Positions 34,675 to 45,857 of a stretch of 64,000 bases of DNA are shown here, piece after piece. A program made the translations under genes and the position numbers. Numbering within the stretch: the stretch's first letter is position 1; every line of letters starts with the position of its first letter. The notes below the pieces were generated by a model, which worked only from the letters and a program-made list of their open reading frames with translations, did not search any database and was not told the DNA's origin. The DNA comes from Flaccisagitta enflata (lineage: Eukaryota; Chaetognatha; Sagittoidea; Aphragmophora): NCBI GenBank assembly GCA_965153355.1, contig OZ231127.1:65162001-65226000 (forward strand), read 5' to 3'.

Positions 34675-35770
34675 CCGGAAAAAAGTCGAAGTCAGTCTTT
34701 GCTTTTGACATATTCAAGAGAAACATGGTTTTTAGTCGCGGACACGCGACTCTATAAGCCACTTTTTGGTCCGTCGGTCCGTAGGTTGGTCTGTCCGTTC
34801 GTCCGTCTATCCGTCACAAAGTCTGTCACCAAGTCACTAACTGTGGTTTTCCGCTCCTGCCCACCCGTCCGCGACTAATGCTGCCGTGCTGCCGTGCTGC
34901 CGTGTATATATGGGAAAGTTGGGAATCTCTTCCGGCTGATTGGTCCCTCAAACGAAATTGATTGGGTGAGTAAGTTTGATAATTCTCTTTCATTTGGGGC
35001 CAAGCAGAATGCTCTACAACAAATATTTTTTCAGTTATGAATTTTTAAAGATTTTTTTTACGAAAAGTTTCAATTGAATTTTTTTTTTCATGATTTCATG
35101 TAGGATCAATAATAGAGAGTATTTATGTCTGTTTGGGCATGCACTCTGTATTTTTTATAAGAACACTGTTTTTTTAAGTGAGGCTCGGCGTTCTTATTTT
35201 TTGCCAATTTTCAGGCTCAAAGTTCTTAACCTGTTCTTATTTTTGAAGCCTTGAAGATTCTTTATCATAGTTGCTAGCTATTCATGTTCAATGAAATGAA
35301 TATGTTTCATGCTTGGTCTATGCAAAATTGTGCTTTTGTAACTTATAGAAAAATAAGATGAGGATAACTGGTTGAATGATTAAGCTCGGAGGATTCTTAA
35401 CAACTTTTTTGATAGTTTCCTTTAAAAATATATTACAAAATATTTTCGTGCTAAAATCTGAGCCTGAGCATGTTCTTAGGATGGTCTTATTTTTTCACCA
35501 AATCTGAGGCTGATGTTCTTATAAACAGAGTTCTTAGACAAAATACAGCGTGTACAAGAAAACATGTTTATGAATATAGCTGCTCATCTGTGAGGGTGTT
35601 TTTGAGCATTCTAGCTTATTTTGCTCATTTAGCTCAGTCTTCTTTCTCTGAATTCAAATAAGATAAATGAATGAATATTTAAACATATGTTTTAGGCAAA
35701 AGCTTGATGAAAAATGACCTGTGCTTACGACTTGTTTCCTCACAGCGATAGCCATCATTACTGATATTAA
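34675..35770 (+). repeat. Dispersed AT-rich family R3, copy B, with nested SINE-like element
   Basis: Starts at GAAAAAAGTCGAAGTCAGTC and ends near TTTCCTCACAGCGATAGCC. A SINE-like element (TTTTTAGTCGCGGACACGCG, to GCCGTGTATATATGG, 34731-34913) interrupts it after ACATGG, at a point where copies A and C are continuous. Confidence 0.7.
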
Positions 35771-35779
35771 ATGAGAAAT

Positions 35780-36360
35780 ACTCATGTCAGCTAAAGCGGA
35801 AATTTTTGACCAAAATCAATGAGAACGAATTGTCAATGAAGGAGTCACTAATTAAAGAAACCCCAAAGGTGAACGATAGAAAAAGTTGCTCTGAGTCACA
35901 ATATTGATGCAAAGGTGGGTGGGGGTAGGGCCAGAATTGCGGGTTTTTGCCAATTCTGACTTGAATGTGAGTAAGAACTACGGACGAACAGATGGACATT
36001 CCCTTAGAATAGCATGTCTGCAAGAAAAAAAAATAATAATAAACATAAACACCCCCCCCTCTTTTTGCTCCTTGGAACAATGATTTGGGAGAAGATGAAG
36101 AAGCAATCGATCTATGAAAGAGAAAAAAAATTTGCTTATTTTAGTCTTTTTTTTTTATTAGGGCTTGGTTATAAAACAAGCCAAAAATATTACTTTGATA
36201 CATTTAAGTCTATATTTCTGATATTTAAAAAATAAAAAAGGGAAAAAAATGCTCATAAATCGTAAGGGGGTGCTAATTGGAGGGAAAAATGTCAATATGT
36301 TTTTAATTTCAAAAGCGCCCGGGGGCTAATTCAAAAATGATTTGTTAATGACGATGTCAG
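35780..36360. other. Intergenic, with the repeat shared with 20560-20660
   Basis: The copy at 36250-36330 is noted above. The rest is unassigned. Confidence 0.4.
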
Positions 36361-36368
36361 AATTATGG

Positions 36369-36402
36369 TGGTGGTAGCAATTTTCAGTTGCTACCACCAT
36401 TT
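36369..36402. other. Perfect 13-bp hairpin
   Basis: TGGTGGTAGCAA, an 8-nt loop region TTTTCAG, then TTGCTACCACCA. It may be the end of an element like those at 7617 and 38024, which also begin with a hairpin. Confidence 0.6.
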
Positions 36403-36409
36403 TTTAGAC

Positions 36410-37240
36410 ACCATATGTTTATCGCTCCGTCCACCCGTCAGACAATCACATGTAACCATGGCCAAAAAAAAAATCGTACATTGCTTATTTCTGCCATAAC
36501 CTGATGTTGCTTTTGAGAAAGTACAAAAAATCTGTGACCATTTTAAAAAGCTTCAAAAAATCTTCGATTTGAGTCGTTGAACGAAATTCTAACTTTAGAA
36601 CTCTAGAAGTTATATTAATTTGAAAAAAAAGTATCAAATTGAAATCTGCCAGATCTGATGTTTTTTACTAACTTGAATTCATGGACTGAAAGTCTTTATT
36701 TGAATACAATTTCTAAACAGATTGACTTGAAAAGGTCTGCTTGGCGCCATTTTGTAGATATTGAGTTACATTTTCATTTTCTCATAAATTTTTCTTAGTT
36801 TCCTTTTGTCATATAAGTTTTTTATGCTTTTAAAGACAGAACTAAAAGTACATAACCCCTCCAATTGACAGATTATGGTGATGCTCACTTCAAACTGTTG
36901 CCATTTCTAAACGAATTGAGCGACAATTTTCTGCTTTGTCTAGATTTGAAGAACTTTCGAAGATCTTTAAAACGGTCACTGATATTTTGTATTTTCATTG
37001 AGACTAAGCCTGTCAAAAGCATAAAAAATCGCCATGTACGGTTTTTTTTTTGGCCATGGTTATGCACATTGTTCTATCTTATGAAAGTTGAAACAACATT
37101 GCCCTTACAAAAGGAGGCCAGAATTCTCCAATTTACAAAGGATGAAAGCCTTGCAAGCTTTCAATGGTGTTTACTCCGGATTGCTCACAACTATCTTATG
37201 TTTCTTACGTTATAGAATTTATGAACAAATTTGTTTTCCT
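36410..37240. other. AT-rich intergenic, no gene seen
   Basis: Contains blocks like AAGAACTTTCGAAGATCTTT that echo the 44480-44900 repeat. Confidence 0.4.
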
Positions 37241-37249
37241 CCATTTTAG

Positions 37250-37363
37250 AATTGTACAACGTATCAAGGATGGAAGATGCATGGCGAGCCGTGCGAATAC
37301 AATCAGAGCGAAAGAGGAATTCATTTTGCTTTTGCTCAACATTCAACTTTTAAGTTATTTTAA
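37250..37363 (+). other. Candidate exon, Cys-containing
   Basis: A strong acceptor (TTTTCCTCCATTTTAG ending at 37249) opens a phase-0 frame of 37 codons, NCTTYQGWKMHGEPCEYNQS then ERGIHFAFAQHSTFKLF, then TAA. Composition and splice site look real. No family is recognised and no partner exon is confirmed. Confidence 0.3.
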
Positions 37364-37632
37364 TCATGGCAAAATCGAGACAATTTCAAATTCAATAGGC
37401 CTAGTCAACAATTTCATGCTCGTTGGTATCCTCTCATTTATGAATCTTGCTCAATACTGATGAATGTGATTGGTGTTAGGCATGGAGACACTCGGTTTAG
37501 TTTTTATCATAATTAATTTCTTGGTCGTTCGGTCCTAGTTTTTATTGTAATTAATTTCTCTGTTGCTATTTGCATCTGTTTCGCTCACCGGCTTTCTGAC
37601 TCTGTCTCTTTGTCGTTTGTTTGTCCTGTCTT

Positions 37633-37650
37633 GCTCTCTCTCTCTCGTGC

Positions 37651-37707
<57 letters not shown>

Positions 37708-37751
37708 GTGCTCTCTCTCCCGTGCTCTCTCTCCCGTGCTCTCTCTCCCGT

Positions 37752-37832
<81 letters not shown>
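37633..37832. repeat. (TC)n microsatellite with CCGTGCTCTCT sub-repeats
   Basis: Two TC tracts separated by four copies of TCCCGTGCTCTC. Confidence 0.97.
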
Positions 37833-37838
<6 letters not shown>

Positions 37839-38023
37839 AATTGTATCACACCGGTTAAGTCCGTTTTTCGGCCTTGTTCATTTGAAACGAAATACAAACA
37901 TTTGTATCCTCAACTCCTGTTGTTCCATGCTGGTGAATCTTATACGTGTATGTCAAGGAGACCATGTGTTCAACCGAGCGAATTCGGCTATTTGTCAGGC
38001 AAAATAAGCTGAATACCAATTTT

Positions 38024-38150
38024 TAGGTGCCAAAGCACCTCTATAATTGGCTGTGTCCGTCGGTCGATCGGTTGGTCTGTTGGCTGGTCGGGTGACGCAT
38101 TTGTTCGATCTACATGTCGCACCTTATTGGCCTACTTAGCCTTGTTTTTC
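38024..38150. repeat. Short repeat with GGTGC...GCACC end, second copy
   Basis: AGGTGCCAAAGCACCTCTAT, AATTGGCTGTGTCCGTCGG, ACATGTCGCACCTTATTGGC and AGCCTTGTTTTT, matching 7617-7737. Confidence 0.65.
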
Positions 38151-38209
38151 AGCTAAATATTTGGTCGCCAAATTTCACTTTTCATTGTGTAAATTGTGAA
38201 AAAAGTTAG

Positions 38210-38343
38210 TTCCCTGGTCGGAGAACTATAGTCTGTACAGTCACCATCGTTCTATGAACGACAACTGTTTGTTCACAAACCAGTTCTGGGGGCCGGACAA
38301 GAATTTCTCTGCCCATGCCAAGTACCCACCAGTCTGCGACAAT
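38210..38343 (+). other. Candidate internal exon, Cys-containing
   Basis: An open frame PWSENYSLYSHHRSMNDNCL, then FTNQFWGPDKNFSAHAKYPP and VCDN runs into a consensus donor (AAT then GTAAGTATG) at 38344. The acceptor at 38208 is poor. Composition looks like a secreted protein and the exon could belong with the one at 37250. No family is recognised. Confidence 0.35.
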
Positions 38344-38349
38344 GTAAGT

Positions 38350-38980
38350 ATGTAACCCAGCATTTCTCAGTTTCTATTCGCACACATTGCTAGCAAACAT
38401 TTTTAGACGATTATGTGGCTGATTTGCAAGTACATCTGAGTATCACTATACAGCATAGCGACCGAGACACTCACTGCTATTAGCGACAGAACGAAAACAG
38501 CTTTGTAGATCAAGGGAAGAAAAAGGGCGTAGATGGCGAATTGTCGAGTCACGATGCAGATTCAACTCGAGAGAAAAAAAAGTATCGTAGATTGTTCTAA
38601 AACCAAATTTGATAGGAAACGGGGAAGTGTGTTGAATTCAGAATACAAAAAATATTAAAATATTTTTTTTCAGAGTTTAAAAAAAATTCATCATCAGGTT
38701 CCCTTAAAAATCCATTAGCTGTTTTTCGTAAGTCTTGGGGTTGTGGGTTTCAGGAAATGAGTCTTGCAAATACGCGTTCGCAACAAATAGGGGCCACAGA
38801 CGACCACATGTTTAACGGGCCCCTCAGTCGCTCGCTCCGTTCATTTGTTCACTCTCACTGCTCACATGCTCTGCGATTCTCCGCTCTGCTCCCCTTCACT
38901 AGACACTACCCTCGCTCACTCCGTTGACTTACTTGCGTACTCACTTTCTGGGACAGTTATTATGTCAGAGGAATAGATAC
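38350..38980. other. Intergenic, no gene seen
   Basis: No supported gene or named repeat. Confidence 0.4.
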
Positions 38981-38982
38981 GG

Positions 38983-39127
38983 TTTTTAGTCGCGGACACG
39001 TACCATGTCGGTCCATCTGTCCGTCCGTCCGTCCGTTGGTAGGTATCATTTTTGAATTGCGAACGGTTTTTGCATTACTGCTCCTGCCCGACCATCCGTG
39101 ACTGGATCGCCGTGTATCCGGCCTTGC
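38983..39127 (-). repeat. SINE-like element
   Basis: TTTTTAGTCGCGGACACGTA to GTGTATCCGGCCTTGCTG. It is a close match to 17268-17413. Confidence 0.7.
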
Positions 39128-39261
39128 TGTCCTCACAAGAAGCTTACCCTCGTCTCCACCCATGTCTCTCTTTTTAGTCGCATGTTTACGATGCTTATTA
39201 GGTTGGACGAAAAACCACGATCTCGGATTTCGATCGCCGGGCTCTCGGGATCCGGCAAAAA

Positions 39262-39356
39262 CAAGGCCGGATACACGGCTACCCCAGTCGCGTGCGGGTG
39301 GGCAGGGGCAGTGCTGGTGAAGGTCACTAGAGCATTTGGGCAGGAGCAGTAGGCTC
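39262..39356 (+). repeat. SINE-like head segment
   Basis: ACAAGGCCGGATACACGGCT to GGGCAGGAGCAGTAGGCTCA. It lacks the tail and joins directly to a foldback unit. Confidence 0.7.
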
Positions 39357-39361
39357 AATCG

Positions 39362-39945
39362 TCGCAAACACGTTAGATGGTCAGCGGTACCCGTGCCCTG
39401 CCTAAGTTGGTTGTGGTTGAGGTTGAGGGGGGCGGCTCCGGCGGGGTCGATGATGCCACACATAGGGGATTTCTCCTCCTCCTCCTCCTCCTCCTCCGTC
39501 CCCCCTCAAATCCCAGTTCCTGAGGCCCAAATTCCAGTCTCAAGGCCCAAATCCCAGTCTTGAGGCCCAAATCCAAGCCTCAAGGCCCAAATCCTAGCCT
39601 CAAGGCCTAAATCCTAGCCTGGAGGCTGAGATTTGGGCCTCAAGGCCGAGATCTGGGCCTCTTGGCTGAGATTTTGACCTTGAGACTGAAATTTGGGCTT
39701 CACGGCTGAAATCTGGGCCTCCAGGCTAGGATTTAGGCCTTGAGGCTAGGATTTGGGCCTTGAGGCTGGGATTTGGGCCTCAAGACTGGGATTTGGGCCT
39801 CGAGACTGGAATTTGGGCCTCGGGACTGGGATTTGAGGGGGGGGATGTAGGAGGAGGAGAAGGAGGAGAAGGAGGAGAAAATCTTCCATATGTGTAAAAG
39901 CATAGGTCATCGACCCCTTCGGGGCCGCTGCCCAAAAAGCCTAGA
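39362..39945. repeat. Foldback element with about 20-bp minisatellite core
   Basis: End module CGTTAGATGGTCAGCGGTAC, left arm GGGGGATTTCTCC with (TCC)n, core AGGCCCAAATCCCAGTCTTG and its complement (strand switch near 39620), right arm ending CATCGACCCCTTCGGGGCCG. Confidence 0.8.
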
Positions 39946-40184
39946 AACGCCGAAAAACTAACAGGTCGCCAAAGGGCAATATGTGGTCAGAGAAACCTGT
40001 TGCCCTGCTTTGCATGGTTGTCAATTAGAATGCGAGGAAGCAGGGCAGACACAGGGGGACTTTTGTTCGTCCATCCGTCCGTTCATCCGTCCGTCAGTCC
40101 CCCCCAGGCCCTCTCAGGCCTGAAATCTGCCCTCTCAGGCCTGAAATCTACCCTCTCAGGCCTGAAATCTGCCCTTTTGGGCAG

Positions 40185-40705
40185 CGGCCCCGAAGGGGTC
40201 AATGACCTATGCTTTCACACATATGGGGGATTTTCTCCTTCTTCTCCTCCTTCTCCTCCTACGTCCCCCCCCCTGAAATTCCAGTCTCGAGGACCAAATT
40301 CCAGTCTCGAGGCTCAAATTCCAGTTTTGAGGCCCACATCCCAGCCTCAAGGCCCAAATCCTAGCCTCAAGGCCTAAATCCTAGCCTGGAGGCCCAGATT
40401 TCAGTCTTGAGGCCCAAATCTCAGCCTCAATGTCAAAATCTCAGCCAAGAGGCCCAGATCCTGGCCTTGAGGCCCAAAACTCAGCCTCCAGGCTAGGATT
40501 TGGGCCTTGAGGCTAGGATTTGGGCCTTGAGGCTGGGATGTGGGCCTCAAGACTGGGATTTGAGCCTCGAGACTGGAATTTGGTCCTCGAGACTGGGATT
40601 TGAGGGGGGGAGGGACGGAGGAGGAGGAGAAGGAGGAGAAGATGGAGAAAATCCCCCCATATGTGTGAAAGCATAGGTCTGACTTTCGGGGCCGCTGCCC
40701 TGCTC
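40185..40705. repeat. Foldback element, near-perfect palindrome
   Basis: Left arm GGGCAGCGGCCCCGAAGGGG, ACCTATGCTTTCACACATAT, TCC-rich. The core switches strand near 40440. Right arm CCCCCCATATGTGTGAAAGC, GGGGCCGCTGCCCTG. It sits about 240 bp from the 39362-39945 unit. Confidence 0.8.
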
Positions 40706-40729
40706 CTTCAACTTCAACCATCAGTCTCC

Positions 40730-41080
40730 TGAGGCCATCTCCGGCCTTAAACATGCCCTCTCAGGGCTGAAATTGGCCCTGTCAGGGCTGAAATCAGCTG
40801 AGCTGAGCGGGCAGAATTAAGGCCTGAGGACAGGTTTCAGGCCTGAAAGAGCAAAATTCAGGCCTGAGAGGGGAGATTTCAGGTCTGAAAGGGCAGATAT
40901 CAGGCCTGTAAGGGCCTGGGGGGACTAACGGATGAACAAACAGACAAACAAACAAAAGTCCCCCTGTGTTCTACAGGACTTCGTCCCCTTTGGGGCCGCT
41001 GCCCAAAAAAGGGACCACCTACCGACGGACCGACATAGCGGGGTGTAGAGTCACGTAGTACACGATTAAAAATAAGGCTG
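40730..41080. repeat. GGCCTGAAA minisatellite and foldback end
   Basis: Variants of TCAGGCCTGAAAGGGCAGAT repeat to 40915, followed by GTCCCCCTGTGTTCTACAGG and a SINE-like tail remnant at about 41025-41070. Confidence 0.55.
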
Positions 41081-41088
41081 TAGATCAG

Positions 41089-41278
41089 CAAGGCCGGATA
41101 CACGGCTACCCAAGTCGCGTGCGGGTAGTCAGGGGCTATACTTGAGATCACAAGACCATTTGGGCAAGAGCAGTAAGGTCCAAGAATAAAAATCATAAAA
41201 AAAGTAAAGCGTGACCGATCAACCGATGGACGGACCGACAAAGCGGGGTGTAGAGTCGCGTGCACGCTACTAAAAATG
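41089..41278 (+). repeat. SINE-like element, full length
   Basis: Head GCAAGGCCGGATACACGGCT, CCAAGTCGCGTGCGGGTAG, CATTTGGGCAAGAGCAGTAA, CGATGGACGGACCGACAAAG and tail GTAGAGTCGCGTGCACGCTA then CTAAAAAT. Confidence 0.75.
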
Positions 41279-41289
41279 CTCATACCTTT

Positions 41290-41740
41290 CTCTGACGAAA
41301 CAACTTGAGCGGCAACTAGCTAACTGAGTTTGACACATTTTCTCACCTGTTGTAGCTAAAAACAGGACAAATTACGAGCTGCTGTGTCATATAATTCCCT
41401 GTCTCTCTCGTTTTCACGCTAATTAGCCTCTCACATCATAACGAATGTTTAACATTACACAAAAAAAAAAAAAAGAAGCAGGAATCTCAATTCGTTATTA
41501 TATTTCAGTTAGGAAAATTGATGTGCACTGTTTGTATGTCGATGTGCAAACAAAGACCAAATTTCAATTTCAAACCAATCTTTTTAATATTTTAAGTTTT
41601 CTTGATTTAAATTTTTTTCCTCAAAGAATATAATTGTTACATTGCATTCTTTTTTGTTTTGCATAAATAGGCATTGGAAGATAAAAGAAAAGAGTGCTGA
41701 GCAAGTAAAAACAGCAAAAAAATGAAGGAATTTTAAAAAA
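41290..41740. other. Intergenic, no gene seen
   Basis: AT-rich. No gene is supported. Confidence 0.4.
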
Positions 41741-41749
41741 GAGAGTGAG

Positions 41750-44480
41750 AGCAGGGCAGCAGCTCAAAAAGTTCGATGACCTGTAGAACACAGGGATGAA
41801 TTTCCAGAAATCCTGAGGGGATGAATTTTTAGCCCTAGATGACTGATTTAGGCCACTGAAGGCACAGAATTTAGGGTTTGAGAGCAGATATGAGGTCTGG
41901 AACCATTGAGAGCATGGGGGCTAGTTGATGCCTCGGGGGCTTGGCCCCAAAACACAGAACACTTGAAACATGGGAGGGCTAATTTGCAGCCTTGATGGTC
42001 AACCCGGGGTGGGGGAAGGGTGGATGGACACAGATGGAAATAAGGACGGATGGACTGATAGATGGACAGACAGACAGACAGACAGATGGATGGAAATATG
42101 GATGGAAATATGGATGGAGGAAAGACGTCTGGAAATTCCTTCCTGTGTTGTACAGGAGATCGGCTCTTTAGGCTCGCTGTCAAAAAAGCTTGAAAAAGAC
42201 AACAGTGTGAATAATATAGGAGTTCTGCGGCTTCTGAGGACTGTGGGGATGGATGGATGGATGGATGGGGATAGATGGACATTAATGGGCCAGTTTGTGG
42301 TTGGAGAGGGCCAATTTGAGGCCTAAAAGGACTGAGGGGGCAGATTTACAGCCTGAGTCAACTGATATGAGACCTGGGAAGACTGACAAGGCTGGTAAGG
42401 GCAGATTTGAGCCCAGCAGGGGCAGATTTGAGGTTTGGAAGGGCCTTAAAGGTGACAAAGTCTTGCAGAATACAGGAGCTGCCTTAGGCTTTATAGGGCT
42501 GGTAGCTGGTGGGAGGTCTGATGGGGTGGATTTGAGGCCTGTTTGGGCCTGATTTAGGGCTTGAGTGGGCTAAGTTCAAGCCTGAGAGGCTAAGTTGAGG
42601 TCATGAAGTTTCAAAAGTTTCAGATAATCAGCAGTACAAAATGCCCCAAAATTAGCAATTGAGTTATGAGATGGTGGAAGGGGTAGGGTTCCAAATGGGC
42701 TTTTGGATAAGATATAAAGCCACTGAAATTCACAATCTTGCAGAACAAGGCAATAGTTATTGCTGATCACCCTTGGGCGACTGATTAGAATCTAAAGAGG
42801 ATAAAGTCTTGTGGAATAAATGAGGCTTTTGTGTGTTCTTCCATATGATAATTTGTTTCTTTCTGATAATTTGTACCCTTTAGGCCCTTTTGGGCAGTGA
42901 TCCTGGGGGGTTCTTTAACCTATAATTCCACATTGTTTTTTCTAAAGTATCCATCCATCTCCCTACCCCAAGCCTCACATCATGCCTCTCTGCCCAAATC
43001 CGAGAGCGTGCCTTTCAATTATGCTCAAAGACTCAAACAAGGCCGGATACTGGCCTACCAGTGGCGGACGGGTGGGCAGGGCGGAAATGCGTGTTTCCCA
43101 CTTTTCGACTCGATCACCACGGACCAACCGACCAACCAACCGACCACCAACCGACGGACGGACAAAGCCTGTTATAGGTCGCTAGTCCGTGACTAAAAGG
43201 CTTTCTTGACCCCAAAAAAGGCTTTCTTGACCCCAAAAAAGTCTCTCTGACACTAAAACAGGCTTCTTAGACCCCAAATCAGGCATTTTTTACCCTATAC
43301 CCATTGAAGAACCAACAACCAAGATCAAAATCAACCAACCCCCCACCAACCACCTAACCCACCTAAAACCATCCAAGCACCCACCCTACCACCTTACCCA
43401 CCTAAAACACCATCATTGTGTATCAAAACCAACCGACCACCCACCAACCACCTTACGGGGATATTGAAAAAAAAATGAAAAAATATGGAATTCCTATTGA
43501 ATAGTATGGCAAATTGACAGAAAAGAAATAGCGGGGGAAAGGTGGGACGCATATACAAACAAATGCATGCACAAATGTACAAATGAACGAACAAACAAAC
43601 AAACAACTGAACAAAAGTCCCTGATTTCTTATTTGCCCCCCCCCCAAAAAAAAAATATTTTAGGGAACAACAAACAAAAGCCTCAAATATTCTACATGAT
43701 TTTAAATCCTTTTGGCTACTGCCCAAAAGCCAGAATTTATACTCACTGGAACAAATTGGGGGTTTTATCAGTCGGCCATGGACAATATGTAATTCCATTG
43801 CCCTGCTTTGCACAATTATGAATTTTGTTGGCTCGGATTCTTACCCAAAAGCCTTCATCTCAACCCTATCATCTTCTATGAACCCAAATATAGATCTGCA
43901 GTCCATTTGAAGTCCCTTCCCTTCCCACCATCTCATGACTCAATCATCAGCTTTGGGGCAATAGGGTCTGCCAACCATCTGAAGCTTTTGAAACTTTCTG
44001 GCCTTAGATTAGCCTCCTAGCCCACAATTTAGCCTATTCAGGTCCTATATTAGGCTCACTCTGGCCTCAAATCTTCCTCATCAGACCTACATATAGCCGT
44101 AAGAAGCCTTCAAACCCCTGTATTCTACAAGACTTTGTCACCTTTAGGGCCTTTCCAAACCTCAAATCTGCCCTTGCAGGACTCAAATCAGCCCTTGCCA
44201 GCCTTACCAGCCCTCACAGGTCTCAAAGCAGCCCACTCAGGCTGTATAATTGCCCCCTAATTCTCTTCAGGCCTCAAACTGGCTCTCTCAGACAGCGAAC
44301 TGGCCTTTCAATTTTCAAATCCATCCCTACATAGTCTTTCCAGGCTTTTCCTCATCTTAACCTGCCCTCTTTAACCTCAAATTAATTGTCACCGGCATTG
44401 AATCAGTGCTACCAGTCTTCCAGTTAAACATCGCAAGCCTCAGATTAGTCCTCAATAGTGGGATGATTGGATGGACAAAC
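41750..44480. repeat. Large composite foldback region
   Basis: GAGGCCTGA-type degenerate repeats on one strand (41860-42620) and their complement (43200-43320, 44010-44400). The best-preserved arms are 42590-42760 and 43840-44015 (for example TGAGTTATGAGATGGTGG against CCACCATCTCATGACTCA). A SINE-like element lies between them. Confidence 0.55.
43034..43198 (+). repeat. SINE-like element, full length
   Basis: ACAAGGCCGGATACTGGCCT, GGCGGACGGGTGGGCAGGGC, then CCGACGGACGGACAAAGCCT and GTCGCTAGTCCGTGACTAAA. Confidence 0.7.
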
Positions 44481-44920
44481 AAAAAAGAAGATAGGAAAAT
44501 CCTCCAAAATTCCCATGAAAGTGTCTATGTTTGACAGCCCATGAATTGGTTGTTTTTCAAGCGATTGACATGAAATTGGTGACGGTTTTAAAGATATTGA
44601 AAAGATCTTTAAAATGGGACCAATCTGGCATTTCTAGCTTTATCCGTTCAAAAGTTATGAGCAAAACAAGTGAAACTGTGAAAGTAGAAGGAAATAGATA
44701 ATGATCTGGAAAATCGTCCAAAATCTCCATAATCTTGCTCATGTTTGACAGCTTTTAACTTGGTTGTTTTTCAACGGATTTGCAAAAAATTGGTGCCGGT
44801 TGGAAAGATCTTGAAGAGATCTTTAAAATGGGCCCAATCTGGCATTTCTAGCTCAATTCGTTCAAAAGTTACAAGCAAAACAATGGAGGAGGTCAAAAAA
44901 AGGGAAAATTTGATGACCTG
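44480..44920. repeat. Tandem repeat, about 213 bp, two units
   Basis: TTTGACAGC, TTGGTTGTTTTTCAA, AGATCTTTAAAATGGG and CAATCTGGCATTTCTAGCT recur in order about 213 bp apart (about 44530 and 44743). Related blocks occur at 36530-36990. Confidence 0.75.
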
Positions 44921-45079
44921 TACCAACCACCCAGAAAAAAATGGAAATTTACAAAAATGAGCTACTGGAATGATTTTGGTGTTTTTTGCCATGGATTATG
45001 CATGGACTGAACCACTAGAAACCGCAGAAAAAGTGGCAGTTCTCCTAGTTTAAACCAAGCGGTTCTAAAAATCTGATGT

Positions 45080-45711
45080 GACCCGCTATGGATCTTGGAG
45101 AGACGATTGGCGAAAAATACAGGCCTCGGTTTCGCCGGATTGTAAATCATCTTCAGTGCAGATTCGGAATCAGACCAAAATCTGACGACGAGATTGTCCA
45201 ATTCGATGGTCCTTCCGACGAAGCGTTTGAGCTGCACTGCTTTTTCTGCGGATACAATCTCGACGCGTGGAACGCTGTTGTGATGAGAAGCACGTTTGGG
45301 ATTAAGTGGAATGACGTGGGATTTGGAGGCGATGAATGAAATGTGAACATCTCCATCTCGATTGACTTGACGTCGATATGCAACTGCTCCATATCCGCCT
45401 TTTGGAGCCGCATCACAAAAGATCTCGATTGTTATTTCCGCAATGTCACTATTGTCGACGCCGCCATTCCACCAGCGTTCGATTCGATATTGTTGTAGAA
45501 GAGGCCAAGATGAAGTGTAGCGGAAGAAGGATTCCTCGACGCTCTCTTCCAAGGGCGAATCCCATCCCACTTCCTGTGGACGACAGAGTTGAAGATGTCG
45601 TCTGCCGATGTATGCGCTTGGACTCCAAAATCCCAATGGATCATAAAGTTTGGCTTGCATGGAGACCAATTGGCAGTGTTTTGCTCTGAGAGTTTTGAAT
45701 TCTTCGTGCAT
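45080..45711 (-). pseudogene. BEL/Pao pol, A17-like/RNase H part, truncated
   Basis: The frame contains YDPLGFWSP, FCDAAPKGGYGAVAYRR, SKSHVIPL, VPRVEIVSAEKAV and FWSDSESALKM, the order of the region after the reverse transcriptase in BEL/Pao elements. Homology stops near 45080, just after the RNase H-like domain, where it abuts the AT-rich sequence next to the 213-bp repeat. No integrase or 3' long terminal repeat is visible. It is in a different frame from the upstream pol frame, so the element is broken. Confidence 0.85.
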
Positions 45712-45857
45712 ATGAAGATGAAAGACGTCTTCTGCCGGAAGCCATGAGACTTAACACCTTCGTCGGTATCATCTTGCTTATCAGATGGAATTGGCACGTT
45801 CGGATCTCCATCCATCAATTGCGCGTGCTTTTCCACTTCACCAGATCCATCCCGCCT

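Noticed and set aside
36865-37215. 116-codon plus-strand frame
   Set aside because: AT-rich, no ATG in context, no family resemblance, and partly made of blocks related to the 44480-44900 repeat.
44962-45080. Continuation of the BEL/Pao pol frame to 44962
   Set aside because: The frame stays open, but similarity to the RNase H region ends near 45080, so the last part is flanking DNA.
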